NCBI GenBank assembly: GCA_900239685.1
Contig: OENT01000343.1
Coordinates: forward strand, 1-64,000
Direction: 5' to 3'
Length of the DNA stretch: 64,000 bases
Source: Rotaria macrura
Taxonomy: Eukaryota; Rotifera; Eurotatoria; Philodinida; Philodinidae
A program made the translations under genes and the position numbers. How positions within the stretch are numbered: position 1 is the first letter of the stretch; each line of letters starts with the position of its first letter. The notes beneath the pieces were generated by a model. It worked only from the letters and a program-made list of their open reading frames with translations, was not told the origin of the DNA and searched no databases. Positions 38,030 through 51,150 of this stretch are shown here, piece by piece.

Positions 38030-41000
38030 GATTAATTTGTTTATCTGAAAATCAAATAAATTGAAGTGAATTCTAAATCTGTATCAAAACGAGGAAATGA
38101 AAAATTCGAAAGGGCTACTTGAAAATGACCTGAGAATGAAAAACTAGGGGAAGCCAAAAAGGAATGAGAAAATCAAAAATTTAGAGTACAGTAATCCACG
38201 CTGGGAAAATTAGTGGAAGAAGAAATTCTGTAAAAATAAAATATTGCATGTCATCACCAGAAGAGAAACACGTGTGCTCCTATGATTTTTCACTCCTCTC
38301 TTTTCTAATCATAGATGTAGCAATTAGCGGCAGACTTACTAGGTCAACGCCCCAAGAAAGAGAAACAACAGACACGGGTCGTTGATTAGCGTGAAAACGG
38401 TTACAAGATAGTATTCATAATAGTTTTTATACTTATACCACTGACTTTTTCCAATCTTTTAAGGTTTGGAGTTTTTCTTTCGATGGATATCTTCATCTGC
38501 TCGTTTTCTCTGAATCTGAAACAAACGATTGATGACAAACTATAAAACCCTTGACTTCATTTTTCAGGTCCTATAACCATAATAAATAAAAGGCAATGTC
38601 CTTAAATTTCGATCGCTTGCTTCATTTGAATAAAAAAATTTGATCATCGAGAGCCAAGCAAAAAGTAACATCCTCAATATACTTCCTAGGTAAGCGAGCT
38701 AATATATCGATAAAGAATATGTAACAAGTATACCAAAATCCAAAGATTAGTAAGAAAGTCAGAAGTTACTTTGCTCTGAGATAGTAACAAATGCAAGGTG
38801 AAGCTTTTATGTATTCAAATGCCAACATTTTATCTTTCAGCAAGGATTGCTAAAGAGAGTGCAAAGTGATTTCAGTGATTTCAGTTGATTCTTTTGATTT
38901 CAACTTGTTTTCAGAAATGAAAATCAGTTTGTTTCCCTTGGTATTGCTTGTAAAATTCAACTTACCTTTTTAACTGAACAACGTGTATTCTTATTCTTGA
39001 AATAAACTACTGAAAATTTTCATTGTCTATTTATAAGTCTTAAAGATTATTCAACTTGTAAGGAAAAAACCTGGGCTGAAGTGACTATGATATCTGCGAC
39101 GGAAGGAAAACAATATTTTATTACTGGTTTTGTCATATCATGGAAAAAGTTATAAAGAGAAAAGATAATATAGAATATATAACGTTTCATACTGATACAC
39201 TACAAACTTGAGTCATACTTTGGATAAAAGCATTGATAACAGTGTTGAGATTTGGTAAGTTCGTATTTCCAACAAATCCATGAAGGTCGGGTGTGAATGT
39301 GTGGATCTCATTTTACTTGGCATGCACACCCACACGCTAAACCTGCTTGCCAGGTTGCTCTTTGATTTTTGGCCTAATCTGAGACCAGGCCATGTGAGAT
39401 CAGTTAGCCGGCGGTTAGATCAGGTTGAAAAAATTTACCTATTTGCAGCTCTGTTCTTCGGTTGTTTACAACAGTTGTTTATAATCATATCGACCATGTA
39501 AACGATCGTCGTATGCAATCATCGCTTACGATTATCTTTGTTGATCGTATTTTTTATGCGTTCGTATACGATATTGGACTTTGAACTTGGTACAACAAAT
39601 TTATTATCAATTCGAATTGAAAGACTTCTATAGTAGTTTAAAATTTCCATCAATTTTTACTTGCTAAATTTTTTTACCGAGTATTCAATACTTTTCGATC
39701 TTAAAAAGAAGCAGTCATAGCCTTCGTTGAGTAGCACTCGCGAATATTGTATTGTAATTAATAAAACGAACTAGTTAGTATATTTTCTGATGGTTACTCT
39801 AGCGAACAGCAGTTTCTAAAGAAACATAGTTCACTGCATTAATCATGACTTTCTTTTGAACGCTGTCAAAGTCATTCAGAAAACACCGTGATCCAATCTG
39901 ACGCCATTGTAAAAATTGCATGTCAACATTTAAAAAAATAGCTTGTTAGCGCAACCCTCTTGAGATGAAATGTGAAACCAGCCTATTTCATTTATGCTAG
40001 GAAAATCAAGAACTATAATAACTAGCATCTATTCGCTTTTAACGAATAGAAGGAAACTTCAAAATCTCGAATTAAACCTGATACTTTCTAGTTTTCTTTG
40101 GAAACATTTACGAGTTTCACAAAAGTGTGAGCTTTGCAAGAGAAAAGCCTTTCAAAAACTATCATAGTTTCCAACGTATTTTGAAGTATTTTTCAGACGA
40201 GAATAACTTTTTTCATATTCATCTATGATTAAATTATTGTGAAAACAATTTTTTGAACATTTTCACAATTTTGGCGTTGCGCTCTACATGACCTTAAAAC
40301 AAGATTAGTAAGCAAGACCGAAACTGCTTAATTAGATTTTAAGAGATTGACATACATTTTTCAACAGTTTAAATAAATAAGAACTGTTTAAGTTCGTAGT
40401 TACGATGATATTCAATCTCAACCCAAATACATTGAGGTTCTTTGTCAGTGAAATCAGTGACATATCTTAAGACAAATCAAAATCATTTATCTACTCTATC
40501 AAACATAGAATAATAAACAACTTTTTACGGATACTCTACTTTTAAGGACTTTGTGATCTACCTTAATGAAATGGATGATTATTTTTTCTAGAAATATAAT
40601 CGTAACTTGTTGTGCTTCATATAGATAGACATTAAGTTAGTTTCCTAATCAATAAAAAAGAAAATCATAACTAGTAATCTGTTTCTTTTAAAAGGATCAA
40701 CCATAATGACACAATGCCATTTTTTCAAAAAATGGTGAGGTATCAAGAAACTAAGAACACTAGTTGTAGAGTATTGATCTGAATGCAATTAATTTTCTTT
40801 TTTCTGTGAAATTAATTCTAGCATAAAGTAACTCACTCTATTTTGAAAAACAACTATTCTATATATTGAAATTGACATGATGTTGAATTGTAATTGTAAT
40901 CAGCTATACATTATACTAAAATTGTTCTTGTGCATCGAAATCATCTTCAATTCAACACAGGCTACACATGCTGATTTCATGGCATTTTCCGGATTTAAAA

Positions 41001-41546
41001 TCTTTTTAACTTTGAAATACTTGTTGATGCATGCTATACATCAATGGTTCTAGAAAAAATTCACTCTCATTTGACGCCATCGACGTTAGGGTTTAACTTA
41101 AATTAATTGAGTCTGTTCTTTCTACTAGTATAGGTGATCAACTTCTTTTCTCCATTTTCTTTGAATTTTTATTCTCAGTATGTTTGTTTTTTTTGTAAAA
41201 GATAATCTTCTCTCATTCAACGTTTACCTGAATATATCACATAAGTAAGTCAAGTGAATGTCAATGCGAATATTCGAACTTTTTCTGATAAAATATTTAA
41301 TGTTAATCGTTGTTGTCTCGTGTATTTGCAAATATGAGATGTGTTACACACTTTGGGTTTGTCTTTTTTAATGGTAGTTTCAAATTTAAGAGAAGTTGAT
41401 ACATGATCAGCATTGATCTCATAGAAATAGAATCACCTAAAGTGTAAAGAATCTTCTGATTAAAACAAAGAAAATGAAGAACTATAAACTATTCATTAGT
41501 GAAAGTCAATGATTGTAAAATTTTTCGCATTTATTAGGCACAAAAA
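38030..41546. other. Intergenic
   Basis: About 3.5 kb without a supported gene. A slightly GC-richer patch at 39280-39440 has an open frame (39280-39501) but no domain. A possible acceptor TTTATTAG just before the GPCR ATG hints at a 5' UTR intron. Confidence 0.4.
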
Positions 41547-42554
41547 ATGTCATCGAATTCATCCGATGTTGATTTCATTCATAATTTGAGTACGCTCTCA
41601 GCTCAACTCAATCGATATCTGTCGATTATCATTCTTCTGTTTGGTACTGTGGGTAATGGATTAAATTGTATGGTATTATCACAACAATCTCTCCGTAAAA
41701 ACCCATGTACTTGGCTCTTTCTTGCATCATCGGTCACCGATCTTGTGACACTTGTTTCCGGTGTTGCCGTACGATTATTAGCCGGTTGGTCAGCAGATTT
41801 AACAAACACCGTACCATGGCTTTGTAAATTTCGAATATTTGTTCTCTTTGATTCGAGAACAATTGCTTCTTGGCTAATCTTCTTGGCCACTGTTGATCGA
41901 TGGCTATCATCAAGTATCGATGCCAATCTTCGTCATATGAGTACGTTGAAGAATGCTAAACGTGGTGCATGCATCGTGGTCTTACTATCTAGTCTTGTCT
42001 ATTCACAAATATTTTATTGTTATCAAGCCAATCTCACCGATGCTCCATTGAAATGTTACGGTAAAACAATATGGTGCCGACTGTTGATTGATTTTACATT
42101 TGCCATAGTTAGCGTTCTCACTCCTTCTTTGCTCATGTTCAGTTTTGGTTTCATGACTATCCTAAACATCCGTTTCTCTGCTCAACGACGTGTACAACCC
42201 ATGAGTATTTCATTGGATACACTCGAGACAACTACGACTGGCGGGCAACCTCGTTGGAAGAAAACTGATCAACATCTGCTCTTTATGCTATCAGCTCAAG
42301 TTATTCTGCTTACATTATTTCCCTTGCCACAAGTTATCCAAAATATCTATTCGAACAGTACGAGAAACGCTACAAGAACGCCAGTACAAAATGCAATTAA
42401 CGAGTTCACTTTCAATTTATTTCTTCTACTGACTTATGTAACCAATGGAATGCCATTCTACATATACACATTAACTGGTGGAGCGATATTTCGAAAAACA
42501 CTTGCCAATGTATTACAGACAACAGTTCGAAATATCTCATGCCAAAGTGCATGA
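41547..42554 (+). CDS. Class A (rhodopsin-like) GPCR, divergent family
   Basis: A single coding exon for 335 residues with seven hydrophobic segments. TM1 (about 24-46) has GN at 37-38; TM2 has LASSVTDL at 59-66; TM3 starts after Cys93 and ends with DRW at 117-119 in place of DRY; TM4 is 139-158. Cys170 in extracellular loop 2 can pair with Cys93. TM5 has a Pro at 193; TM6 contains FPLPQ at 258-262; TM7 ends NGMPFYIY at 300-307, replacing NPxxY. N-terminal sequons (NSS, NLS) fit an outside N-terminus. It is an orphan here; the layout suggests a peptide or small-ligand receptor but no ligand can be told. AATAAA lies at 42607. A broken copy lies at 28112-28995. Confidence 0.88.
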   Translation: MSSNSSDVDFIHNLSTLSAQLNRYLSIIILLFGTVGNGLNCMVLSQQSLRKNPCTWLFLASSVTDLVTLVSGVAVRLLAGWSADLTNTVPWLCKFRIFVLFDSRTIASWLIFLATVDRWLSSSIDANLRHMSTLKNAKRGACIVVLLSSLVYSQIFYCYQANLTDAPLKCYGKTIWCRLLIDFTFAIVSVLTPSLLMFSFGFMTILNIRFSAQRRVQPMSISLDTLETTTTGGQPRWKKTDQHLLFMLSAQVILLTLFPLPQVIQNIYSNSTRNATRTPVQNAINEFTFNLFLLLTYVTNGMPFYIYTLTGGAIFRKTLANVLQTTVRNISCQSA

Positions 42555-43532
42555 ATGGATTGACTATGTAAATGAGTTCCATATGACTATAAAATTTAAA
42601 CACTTAAATAAAAAGGAAAATCTTTCAAATTCTACTTATATGATACATGCGAACAACATCAATGATGTCCATAATAGGCGTGACAATAAATATCTTCATA
42701 TAATTTTTCACGTCACTAATTTGCATGATACTACTCATGTTTGTGAATCGATAGAATGTCGTCGATAGATGCTAGATATTCAATACGATTATATCGAACG
42801 ATGTGGCAAGTTTTGAGTAGGAAAAGAATTGAAAGGAAACGATAAAGCCAGTTTATTTGAGTTTTGTCTCTTTCGATAGTTTTTAAACTTTGATCCGACA
42901 ATGTGTCAAGTACAATGAATTTTCATGCAAGAAAATCAATCAGTGATTTACCGTTCAATTATTCATTAGTATTGTTAAATTTTATTCTTTCTTTTATACA
43001 TAACTAGAAAAGATTCGGCCTTGGACATGGTAAATCCTATGATAGTGATTATTGATATGCCAAAGCATCATCACTATTGCTAATGACGTGAAACCCTATC
43101 GGTATCGTTTCGTAAGATGGCTTCGAGTTTTAATGACTTTTTTGTGCTACCATGCATCACATTGAATTAATATGAACGATGTTGGACAAAAGTTGATTCA
43201 TTTTTTAAGATACCCACACCCTCTCATTAAAGAAGATTCAAGGTAAAAACCAGAGGTTGTTCGTGTGTTTTTTTTCAGGTTTTGCATATCACTATGTAAT
43301 TATAAAAATACATCATGTATACTACATTATTGAGATGAACAGTTTCTAAAAACAAAACAACTCAAATCGAAGTATTTTTTAGCAAACAAAAAAACTGAAA
43401 TTAATCAAGTTTTGAAGAATGAGAAGTAATTTATTACTATCGTTGGTAGTGAAGCGACACAAAGCTGACAAATATTACATGTAATCTTCGTTGGTCGTAT
43501 GGATGAACGGACATAGCGATAGAAAGGTAGGT
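42555..43532. other. Intergenic
   Basis: 3' flank of the GPCR gene with its AATAAA. Nothing else seen. Confidence 0.45.
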
Positions 43533-44196
43533 TATCATTTACCCTAAATTCTGGTACCCTGAATGTATCCCTAAATTCAATCCACATTTGTGGATAATGA
43601 AATCGAAAAAGTGAAAATTGGTAACCAAGTAGGGATTTTGATTTAGGGATTTTTTTCTTAAGTACAATACAGCAGACATATTGTATCGCTAGTCATTCTC
43701 CTTTACTAACGGCACCCAATAATCTAAAATCAATATTTGGAACTTGCGAACAATGTTGCCATACATCTGGTGACCAGTTGCATACTTTTTGAAAGCGTCT
43801 GATGACCAGTTCGATATTTGTCGAAGAGAACCGGCGAATGTTTCCATACTTTTCCGAAGGATCTGATGCTCAGTTGCGGTTTTCTCGAAAGTATCTGATG
43901 CCCAGCTTCACGCTTTTCTCGGAAGATCTGGTGACTAGATCCATAGTTTTCATAGACAACTGAATAATCGAACAGTTCCATTCCTTGACTGGGACTTCTT
44001 ACAGTTCTGATGATAATACGTCTAATATTCGAAAAGGGCTCAATACGAAATTCGTAAAAAAAATCCCTAAATATAAAAATCCCTAAATCAAAATCCCTAC
44101 TTTGTTACCAGTTTTCACTTTTTCGATTTCATTATCCACAAATGTGGATTGAATTTAGGGATACATTCAGGGTACCAGAATTTAGGGTAAATGATA
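43533..44196. mobile_element. TIR element with about 120-bp near-perfect arms
   Basis: The left arm from TATCATTTACCCTAAATTC (43533) to about 43654 is repeated in reverse complement from about 44075 to 44196 with only a few mismatches. The ends are bounded by TA, consistent with a TA target duplication as in Tc1/mariner-type elements, although TA could also be part of the repeat. No transposase. The centre holds a degenerate tandem array. Confidence 0.85.
43758..43965. repeat. Degenerate tandem repeat, unit about 32-35 bp
   Basis: Imperfect units built on TCTGATGACCAGTT followed by a TTTTC.GAAAG-like stretch recur five to six times inside the TIR element. Copies differ strongly from one another. 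Confidence 0.6.
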
Positions 44197-46391
44197 GTCA
44201 TTCGATAGAAAGTATAGCACCATTACATACAACGCTGTGCCAGAATGTCGCTTGAGGATACAAAAACGATCGATGTGTCTTCGCATGGAATGGATTCGCG
44301 AATCATGTCACTTGCAAATAGAACTATGCAATAGTAATATTTATCTTTCAAATAGATATAAATGTTCGATGAACAGAAAAAATAAAAGATATTGAGATCA
44401 GAAAGAAACTTGTTGAAATGTAATTTTTCGTGACAATCAATCGATAGTTAGGTATTTTGTCAAAATTATATCTAACTACGATCATTTATTAAAGGTTCGA
44501 TTACTAGTCATAGTAACGTTCAGAAACTGAAAACGAATCGAGATTGCCTATTCTGTTCCACTTCCGAATTGCAGCACTGAGCACCATTTTCAAATAGTTT
44601 TCGCGTTGTATGTCGTGTCGTTGCAACATTTTGCAGACGTAACATCATCGAGTGGCAGTTTATAGCTGCTAGACAAATTGTCATGCAAAGACGTTTGACT
44701 TCTCGGTAGTGAACAACATTCTCTTTATTAGCTCAGTCAACAGCAACAGTGATTGATAATTCTACTTCCACTATAGTTTGTGTCTATATCATCGGAATTT
44801 TTTTCTGTATAGACTTAATTTTGTTGAGCTACCTACGAGTACGTTTGCAGTTTGGTATTGATAGAATCAAGGAATGAAACCTGTGATTATATTGCTTTAG
44901 AAATGCCATATATATACTGAAAAGTTCCTACCAACTGTCTGAAATCCAAATTCAAGAGAACAGCTCGGCAGCGATTAGTATTTTCGAAAACTTTGGAGAA
45001 AATCAATGGCATCCTTTGAAATGCAAAGCATGCTGTAAAAATCGAAAAGATCATTGCTAGTTGTAAATCATGTCAAAAAATAACGAATAGATAAAAACTC
45101 TATCTGGTATTACTACTAAAAATTTTGCTATAATCAGAAGATTTCAGCATTCTCAGAAAATTCAAGTAAATGTGAGTTCATGTGGATTAGAGGTCGTCCA
45201 GTTTGAAAAAAGATGCACATATATGCTCAATCGTATTCTTGTTATGGAATTACGTTTCTCTCGTGGAATCTGTCTCTATATTATGATTATTTTTTGCAAA
45301 ATACATTTAGAAGTAAAAGAAAAAAATGCAGTCCATCTAGATAGATGAACCTTATTGTGGCTGCACACACGTTGAATGAGCCATGAGGCTATCTTCTGTT
45401 ATGTAAGAGTCGAATGGAGTTGAATCAAATCGGATTGCATTGAGAGTTTTCTATTTGTTTCGATCTCTGGTAGCGTCAGTTGTTTGGTTTTATTCTATCG
45501 AGTACAGCTTCCTATCTGTCGCTTGACAGTAACCACTTCTTATGTTCGACTTCTGAACGATTAAGAATTGATTTTAATTCATTATCTTTGTCTTTAAAGT
45601 TGCATTCTGAATCCAGTATAAGTCAATGTGAAACTGGAAAAAGAAAACGAATCCATATAGATGGAAATGTATTGTATATTATCAAGAATAAGTTTCACTT
45701 TTTCCAATTTACTTACAGTATTAAAAAGTCAAATGCCTCATAGAATGTCATCATTTGAATAAATTCAAGACTAGCATCGATGAGAATCGTTGAAATCATT
45801 GGTATACGATACAGTTGTTCATCTTAAGAAACAAATAAACTGATGTGTGTCGTTGTCTTCTGTTCATGACACGACTATACACTCAGAAGGATGTGCAGTT
45901 CGACGCATGAAATAGGAAATCATCTTAGAATCGAATCATGCTATTTTACAAAAGACCATTCAAGCTTAATATTAAACTTTAATTCCAAGGAAATTATCGA
46001 AATATTTCAAAGCAACAAACTACCATATCTAATTACATTTGAACGACACAAAAAAAACTTTTATTAGAAGCCTTTCAGATAAGGTCTATTCCGATGCAAA
46101 CAGAAACACTTGTGAAACAGACTAGAATGATAGTTCTCATAATTATATATTCGATCTAAATCACTAATAAAAAGACGTCACTTGTATTTTAGCTTGAAAT
46201 TTTCAATAGTTTATCTTTATCCTCAAAATGTATTTTGTCTTTTATTCGATTAAAAAATTGTTATATCTAACAGAAAATCGAAGCAAAAAAAACAATTTTT
46301 TTTTGTCGTAATTAATTTTTATATAACAAGAACAAAAATGTTAATGTATTTTGATTCAACGAATATACAACTATAATATTAGTATAAATCT
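44197..46391. other. Intergenic
   Basis: No gene supported. The open frame at 45480-45743 has no domain. The minus-strand polyadenylation signal of the next gene is probably the TTTATT near 46241. Confidence 0.4.
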
Positions 46392-47225
46392 TCATGGTTC
46401 GAACTCAATCGAATCAAGTGGATGAGCTGCTTCATCATGGTCACTGTGGATCATCATTGTTTTTTGTCTATCATTCATATTGATATAACGATTATTATTA
46501 CTATAATGATCAATACGATTGTTCGTCATCGTTATTGGTTGATTTTTATATCTATAAAAATGTTCATCGAAATATTGACTATCTTCATCATCTAAAATAG
46601 TACAATTTTCTTCATCTTCTTCATCTTGCTCTTCTTCACCATAAGCAAATGCATTAAGACCAGGCCGTTTTAGTTGTGCACTGGGCGGTGGTGATGGAGC
46701 AGATGGCCGTTTTATTGGTGATGCAACACGATCACTAGGTGACGTATAGGTTGCTGCTCGCTGTGCTATACTTGCATTACATTGAGGTAAATCTTCATCG
46801 AGATCCATAACATTCAACATCGTTGGTAGAACATGACGTTTATTAAGTGCCGGTAAATGTCCACGTTGTGTCGGTGCAAAATGATAGAACATTTGTTTTT
46901 TTGGTTGAGTTTGTTTTGGCACTGTTAGAACTGTTTCAGTACGAAAAAATGTATTGTTTGTTGAATTTGAACTTGGCACGGCAATATCTGGTAATGGAGG
47001 ATATTTTTTAACAGGTACATCAATATGATTATGATCTGATGATGAATTATTATTTGGAATGATAAATGATTGTTCACGTACGATTTCACGAAAATCATCA
47101 ATAGTTGAACGAACAACTGGAACTGTAGTTGTGTTCGATACAGATGATTGATGATGTTGAGACTTTGAATCATTAGGATTTGCTGAACGTGGTGTGCTAT
47201 TATTACTACTAGACATATTCACCAT
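46392..47225 (-). CDS. Disordered, Asn/Ser-rich protein with acidic patch
   Basis: A 277-residue frame from ATG 47225, with an alternative Met three codons on. It is rich in Asn, Ser, His, Gln and Pro, so largely disordered. Landmarks are a short ordered-looking segment TIDDFREIVREQSFII near 41-56, a basic Pro-rich linker with SPIKRPSAPSPPPSAQLKRP, and an acidic run EEEQDEEDEENCTILDDED. No signal peptide or membrane helix. A good acceptor (TTCTATTGTAG) lies just upstream of the ATG and the frame is open through it, so the exon may be the 3' end of a longer gene or be preceded by a 5' UTR intron. Function unknown; the composition suits a nuclear regulatory protein, but that is a guess. Confidence 0.6.
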   Translation of the reverse strand: MVNMSSSNNSTPRSANPNDSKSQHHQSSVSNTTTVPVVRSTIDDFREIVREQSFIIPNNNSSSDHNHIDVPVKKYPPLPDIAVPSSNSTNNTFFRTETVLTVPKQTQPKKQMFYHFAPTQRGHLPALNKRHVLPTMLNVMDLDEDLPQCNASIAQRAATYTSPSDRVASPIKRPSAPSPPPSAQLKRPGLNAFAYGEEEQDEEDEENCTILDDEDSQYFDEHFYRYKNQPITMTNNRIDHYSNNNRYINMNDRQKTMMIHSDHDEAAHPLDSIEFEP

Positions 47226-50192
47226 TGGGCTATCTACAATAGAAAAAGAGAAGTTCTGCAGTATTGTATTATTATTCTTTAGTCTTATGTTAACACTTTC
47301 AAAAGTTCTCTAGTATTTAGTAATAAGAAAAAAAGACGTCAATTGTTATTTATAACTATTTTCTGGTAAAGTAAAATTAATGTGTTACTATTGCTGAAGT
47401 AATCATTAGTGTGTTTTTACTTTAGTTTCAATTGACATTGTTAATGTCTCGAAGATTGAAGCATTTGCCAAACATTCACTATAGGAAATTTATAATTATG
47501 ATAACAGAACTTGCAATATCTCGAAAAAGATTGACATAGCACAATGAAACATACAGATATTAATGAAATGTGACCTTGAAAAAATTCATACAATGTATAT
47601 TTCAACCTTTGTTGACGTCATATGAAAGTTTCTAGAGCAAGCACCGATCAGTGTGTTTCATCAAAACTTTCTTTAGAAATTGCAATTTTGTATTCGAACA
47701 ATTTTATCAACATCATATTTCGTAGAACGAGATATGCACTTCATAAACATATATGTTTAGGTAAAAAAATCGAGTTTTTGTTTCATTCCATATGAGACCA
47801 ATAGCATATTTGACATGAAAAAAGAAAGAAATCGAAAGATACTTGTGACATATGAAATTGAAATTTATCATTAAGAATAACGAAACGCACTTAGTGGTTT
47901 CCTATAATAATGAAAATAACAGAAACAAAAAGGTTTCTATGTGCAATATAATTATTGACAAGAAGAAGAAAAAAAAAAGAACGACGACATTATATCTTTG
48001 TTTTAAATAATCTGGATAGACTATTCTTCATTCATATCTGGAAATAAATATTCATTGAAAAATAAGAACATATGTCACGTACAACATACATGTAAGTTGC
48101 CATTTGTCAAAAGAAAAACGCAAGCAGATTGAACTATATAGAAAGATGAACTAAAGTTATGAATTTAAATTTTATTTTGATGTCGAATCGATAATATGTA
48201 TTTTAGTTTGTCATAGCTGAATAAAAGAATTTGCCTGCTGTAGGCAAGATCTTTTTTCTTCTATATAAAGACAAAGAAAGATTTGTTTGAGTAAATTTGA
48301 ATATGAACAATTCGTTTTCATCTTTTGTTCTTTCTCATTCAATGCACTTACAATTTATCTTTGATTGTTTATGAATTAATTCTGAAATAATGACTTTAAA
48401 TGAGATTATCACATTGCCAATGTACAATAAAAGAAAAACAAATAGAATAATTGTCGATGTGAGTAAATATCAAATGGCAATGATGTTGAGCGACTGAAAA
48501 AAGAAATCTCTCTTTTTCAATGTCGCTCCTCCTTGGTTGGCAAATAGCAACCATAGAGTGAATGTAAGAATTGTTCGGGCTTCATTTTTATTATGTATAT
48601 ATGAACGTAAAAGCATTGTACATTACCTTGAATAATCCTAAAACTGACACAATCGACATACACTTACAAACATTTTCACTCAAATCACATATATTTCATG
48701 TTTTAATCGGGGATTGTATATGAACAGTACGGAAGGAGTTAAGTAAGAATAGATGTCAAGAATACTTCGTGTAGACATAAATTACAACCATCTGTCGGTA
48801 ACCAAATGAAAGGGAAAAAAAGCGATGATGATGATGGTGTAAATTCGCACTCTTGCATGTTTTTTTTTCTTCTTCTTTTCTCCGTTTTAGGCATGCTATT
48901 CTTGATGAAGATGAAGTAGAAGAAGAAAAAAGTGGTAAAAGAAAAAAAAAAAGCTGAGTTACTCTAACAACAATAACAACAATCAACAGTAATATATAGA
49001 CAGAAGATGAATGTAAATAGAATATCTTTTTCACATCTCAGTCTTTTCAGTGAAACTCTCAATGTTTAGTAGACAGTGAAAATTCAAGTTAATTGATCGT
49101 CAATTTCTTTTATTGATGCAGTTTTGAGTGACATGTTACACCGTTGAATGGGAAAGAGAAGAAGTCATTTTGTTCTGTTGCTGTCAAATACATGAAAGAA
49201 AAAAGATTACCATTTTATCGTTTTCTTTTGTTGTAATCATATTCAACTTTGGTTATATCATATTACCAATCGAAGTAGTATTTAAGAATAAGAGAGAACA
49301 AAAAAACGAAACATACTAATTCACACATTTTTCTTAAACAACAGACACTTGATAAATAAAAAAAAATATTTCGAATTGAGTACGTGAGCTATGATTTACG
49401 GTTCTTTATTCAACAAACAAAACCGAGAATAGAAGATGTAAGACATACTTCGGTTGTTTTTCTTCGTTGCCGATTTTTGAATAAATATTATTTTCTGGAT
49501 AAAATTATCGTCGTTCAACGAACGTGCGAGAATCAAATTAAATTCTACTGTTCAATAAAAAAAAAAGTCAATTTAGATTTCAAGAAAATACTAAATATTT
49601 TAAATATTTAAAAAAAATATTTCATGAAGTATTATAAAATAGGATTAGTCCAAGTACGAGTGATTTTAAATATACATAGTATGTAGCTAAAGAATATTCT
49701 CATAAATTGATTATCTTTTTTTTTTGAAACTACTACTTGCTATGGATTTCAATACAAGCGTGTGACGATAAAAGGCTATACAGTGTGTCGTCCTAGTAGT
49801 TCAAACATAAATTTAGTCTGTTACAAAATTCCTTCACTCACACACATACCAGATTTCTACGTAAATAGTAAACTAATTACATACGATGTAGTCAGAACGA
49901 TTGTGGGATATTTTGTTCGAAGATGCATAACCACTATCTGAAACTTTCTCTCTCTGTCATTGTTGTCGGTTGAATCGAAGTTTGATTATAACTCATTAGT
50001 AATACGTTTTGCATAGCTCAAAAACACTTGACTACACTAATTCTCAAGATGACAATAATGATCATGAACTATTATAAAGTTCGAAAAGAAATTATGAATC
50101 GTCTAGGTTTATTCGAATAAGCACGTTAAAGATTATCGATCATACATTGAAGAACAGAATACGATTTTAGAATTTCGGCTGATTTTTGAATC
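47226..50192. other. Gene-poor region
   Basis: No convincing upstream exon for the minus-strand gene was found. 48756-49034 is a low-complexity patch (poly-A/T, TCATCATCA-like words). Confidence 0.4.
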
Positions 50193-51150
50193 ATGTTAGT
50201 ACAAGATAGCCATCATATTGTTGCTTTTGGTGATTCATTTCTAAGATGCACACCAAAATATGGTCACGAATTCGTGAAAAACATATCTTCGAATAGTTTC
50301 TTCAACGAATGAAATGCGTGAAAAACAAAGCAAAGATGGAAGATGATTAAAGTATTTATGTTGATTAATACAGACTGAAGCATAGATGTTCATTGCGGTT
50401 GAGAATCTGCTACTACCGCGATAGTATTCAAAAATCTTTTCAAAATTCTATGCCCTCACTTCCAAGAATGTTACACTTATGTACATTTGAATCTTGTACA
50501 CAATTACAAACTTTCGCATTGTCTTGTAAAACGAACCTAACGCTACAGTGCCGCTATGTGCAACATGTCTAGGATGAAGTGTGAAAAATGCTTCCGTTGC
50601 TATTCATGTTATCGGACAAGATATTGATGTTGATAAGAACTGGAAAAGATTTATTCGAACTATACTATTAATTTCAATATATGAGAAACTAATTGGATAA
50701 TTAATGGAGTCAATCAATTTCAAGAGTAACTTTGAATCCTGTTCAATTCTGCTGATTACTAGTCGATGATCGAAGTCGATCGTTATTTAAAAGAATGGAT
50801 GTTTGAATGATTATTCATCAATTCATATTGAACAACGTTAGTGAAGCAACAACGTATTGAAATTCATAATGCAATATCTAGAAATCTATTGTCTTGTCCA
50901 GATGATAAATTCATGCATGAGATGGATTATTTTTCATCCATGAAGAGTTCATACTACAGAAATTATTACCTACGTGAATGAAGAATATTTATACGATTGT
51001 TTGTAGATACAATAGTTCAACTTAAAAAAAATGAATTTGACGACGCAGATATTACTTTTCGAGAGTTTGCCTTTAAATCATCATCGCAGGCAAAACTGGC
51101 ACAAGATTTTGACAAAGAATCACTTATATTTGGTCAAAGATCATGAATAC
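50193..51150 (+). pseudogene. Decayed FAD-dependent monooxygenase-like remnant
   Basis: A short frame (50193-50312) reads HHIVAFGDSFLRCTPKYGHE. This resembles the second FAD-contact motif of class A flavoprotein monooxygenases, where GD is followed by P and G residues. Downstream, scattered coding-like pieces in shifting frames (about 50880-50960, and 51005-51146 with VDTIVQLKKNEFDDADITF) could be the C-terminal domain, broken by many stops. No FAD-binding GxGxxG start was located upstream. The motif match is short, so the identity is tentative. Confidence 0.35.

Noticed and set aside
41603-41926. Minus-strand ORF over the GPCR
   Set aside because: Shadow of the receptor gene; a similar shadow lies over the broken copy at 28679-28933.
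43730-43981. Minus-strand ORF with repeated GHQ motifs
   Set aside because: Translation of the degenerate tandem array inside the TIR element.
48756-49034. Minus-strand ORF with Ser and Leu runs
   Set aside because: Low-complexity product of A/T-rich and trinucleotide tracts.
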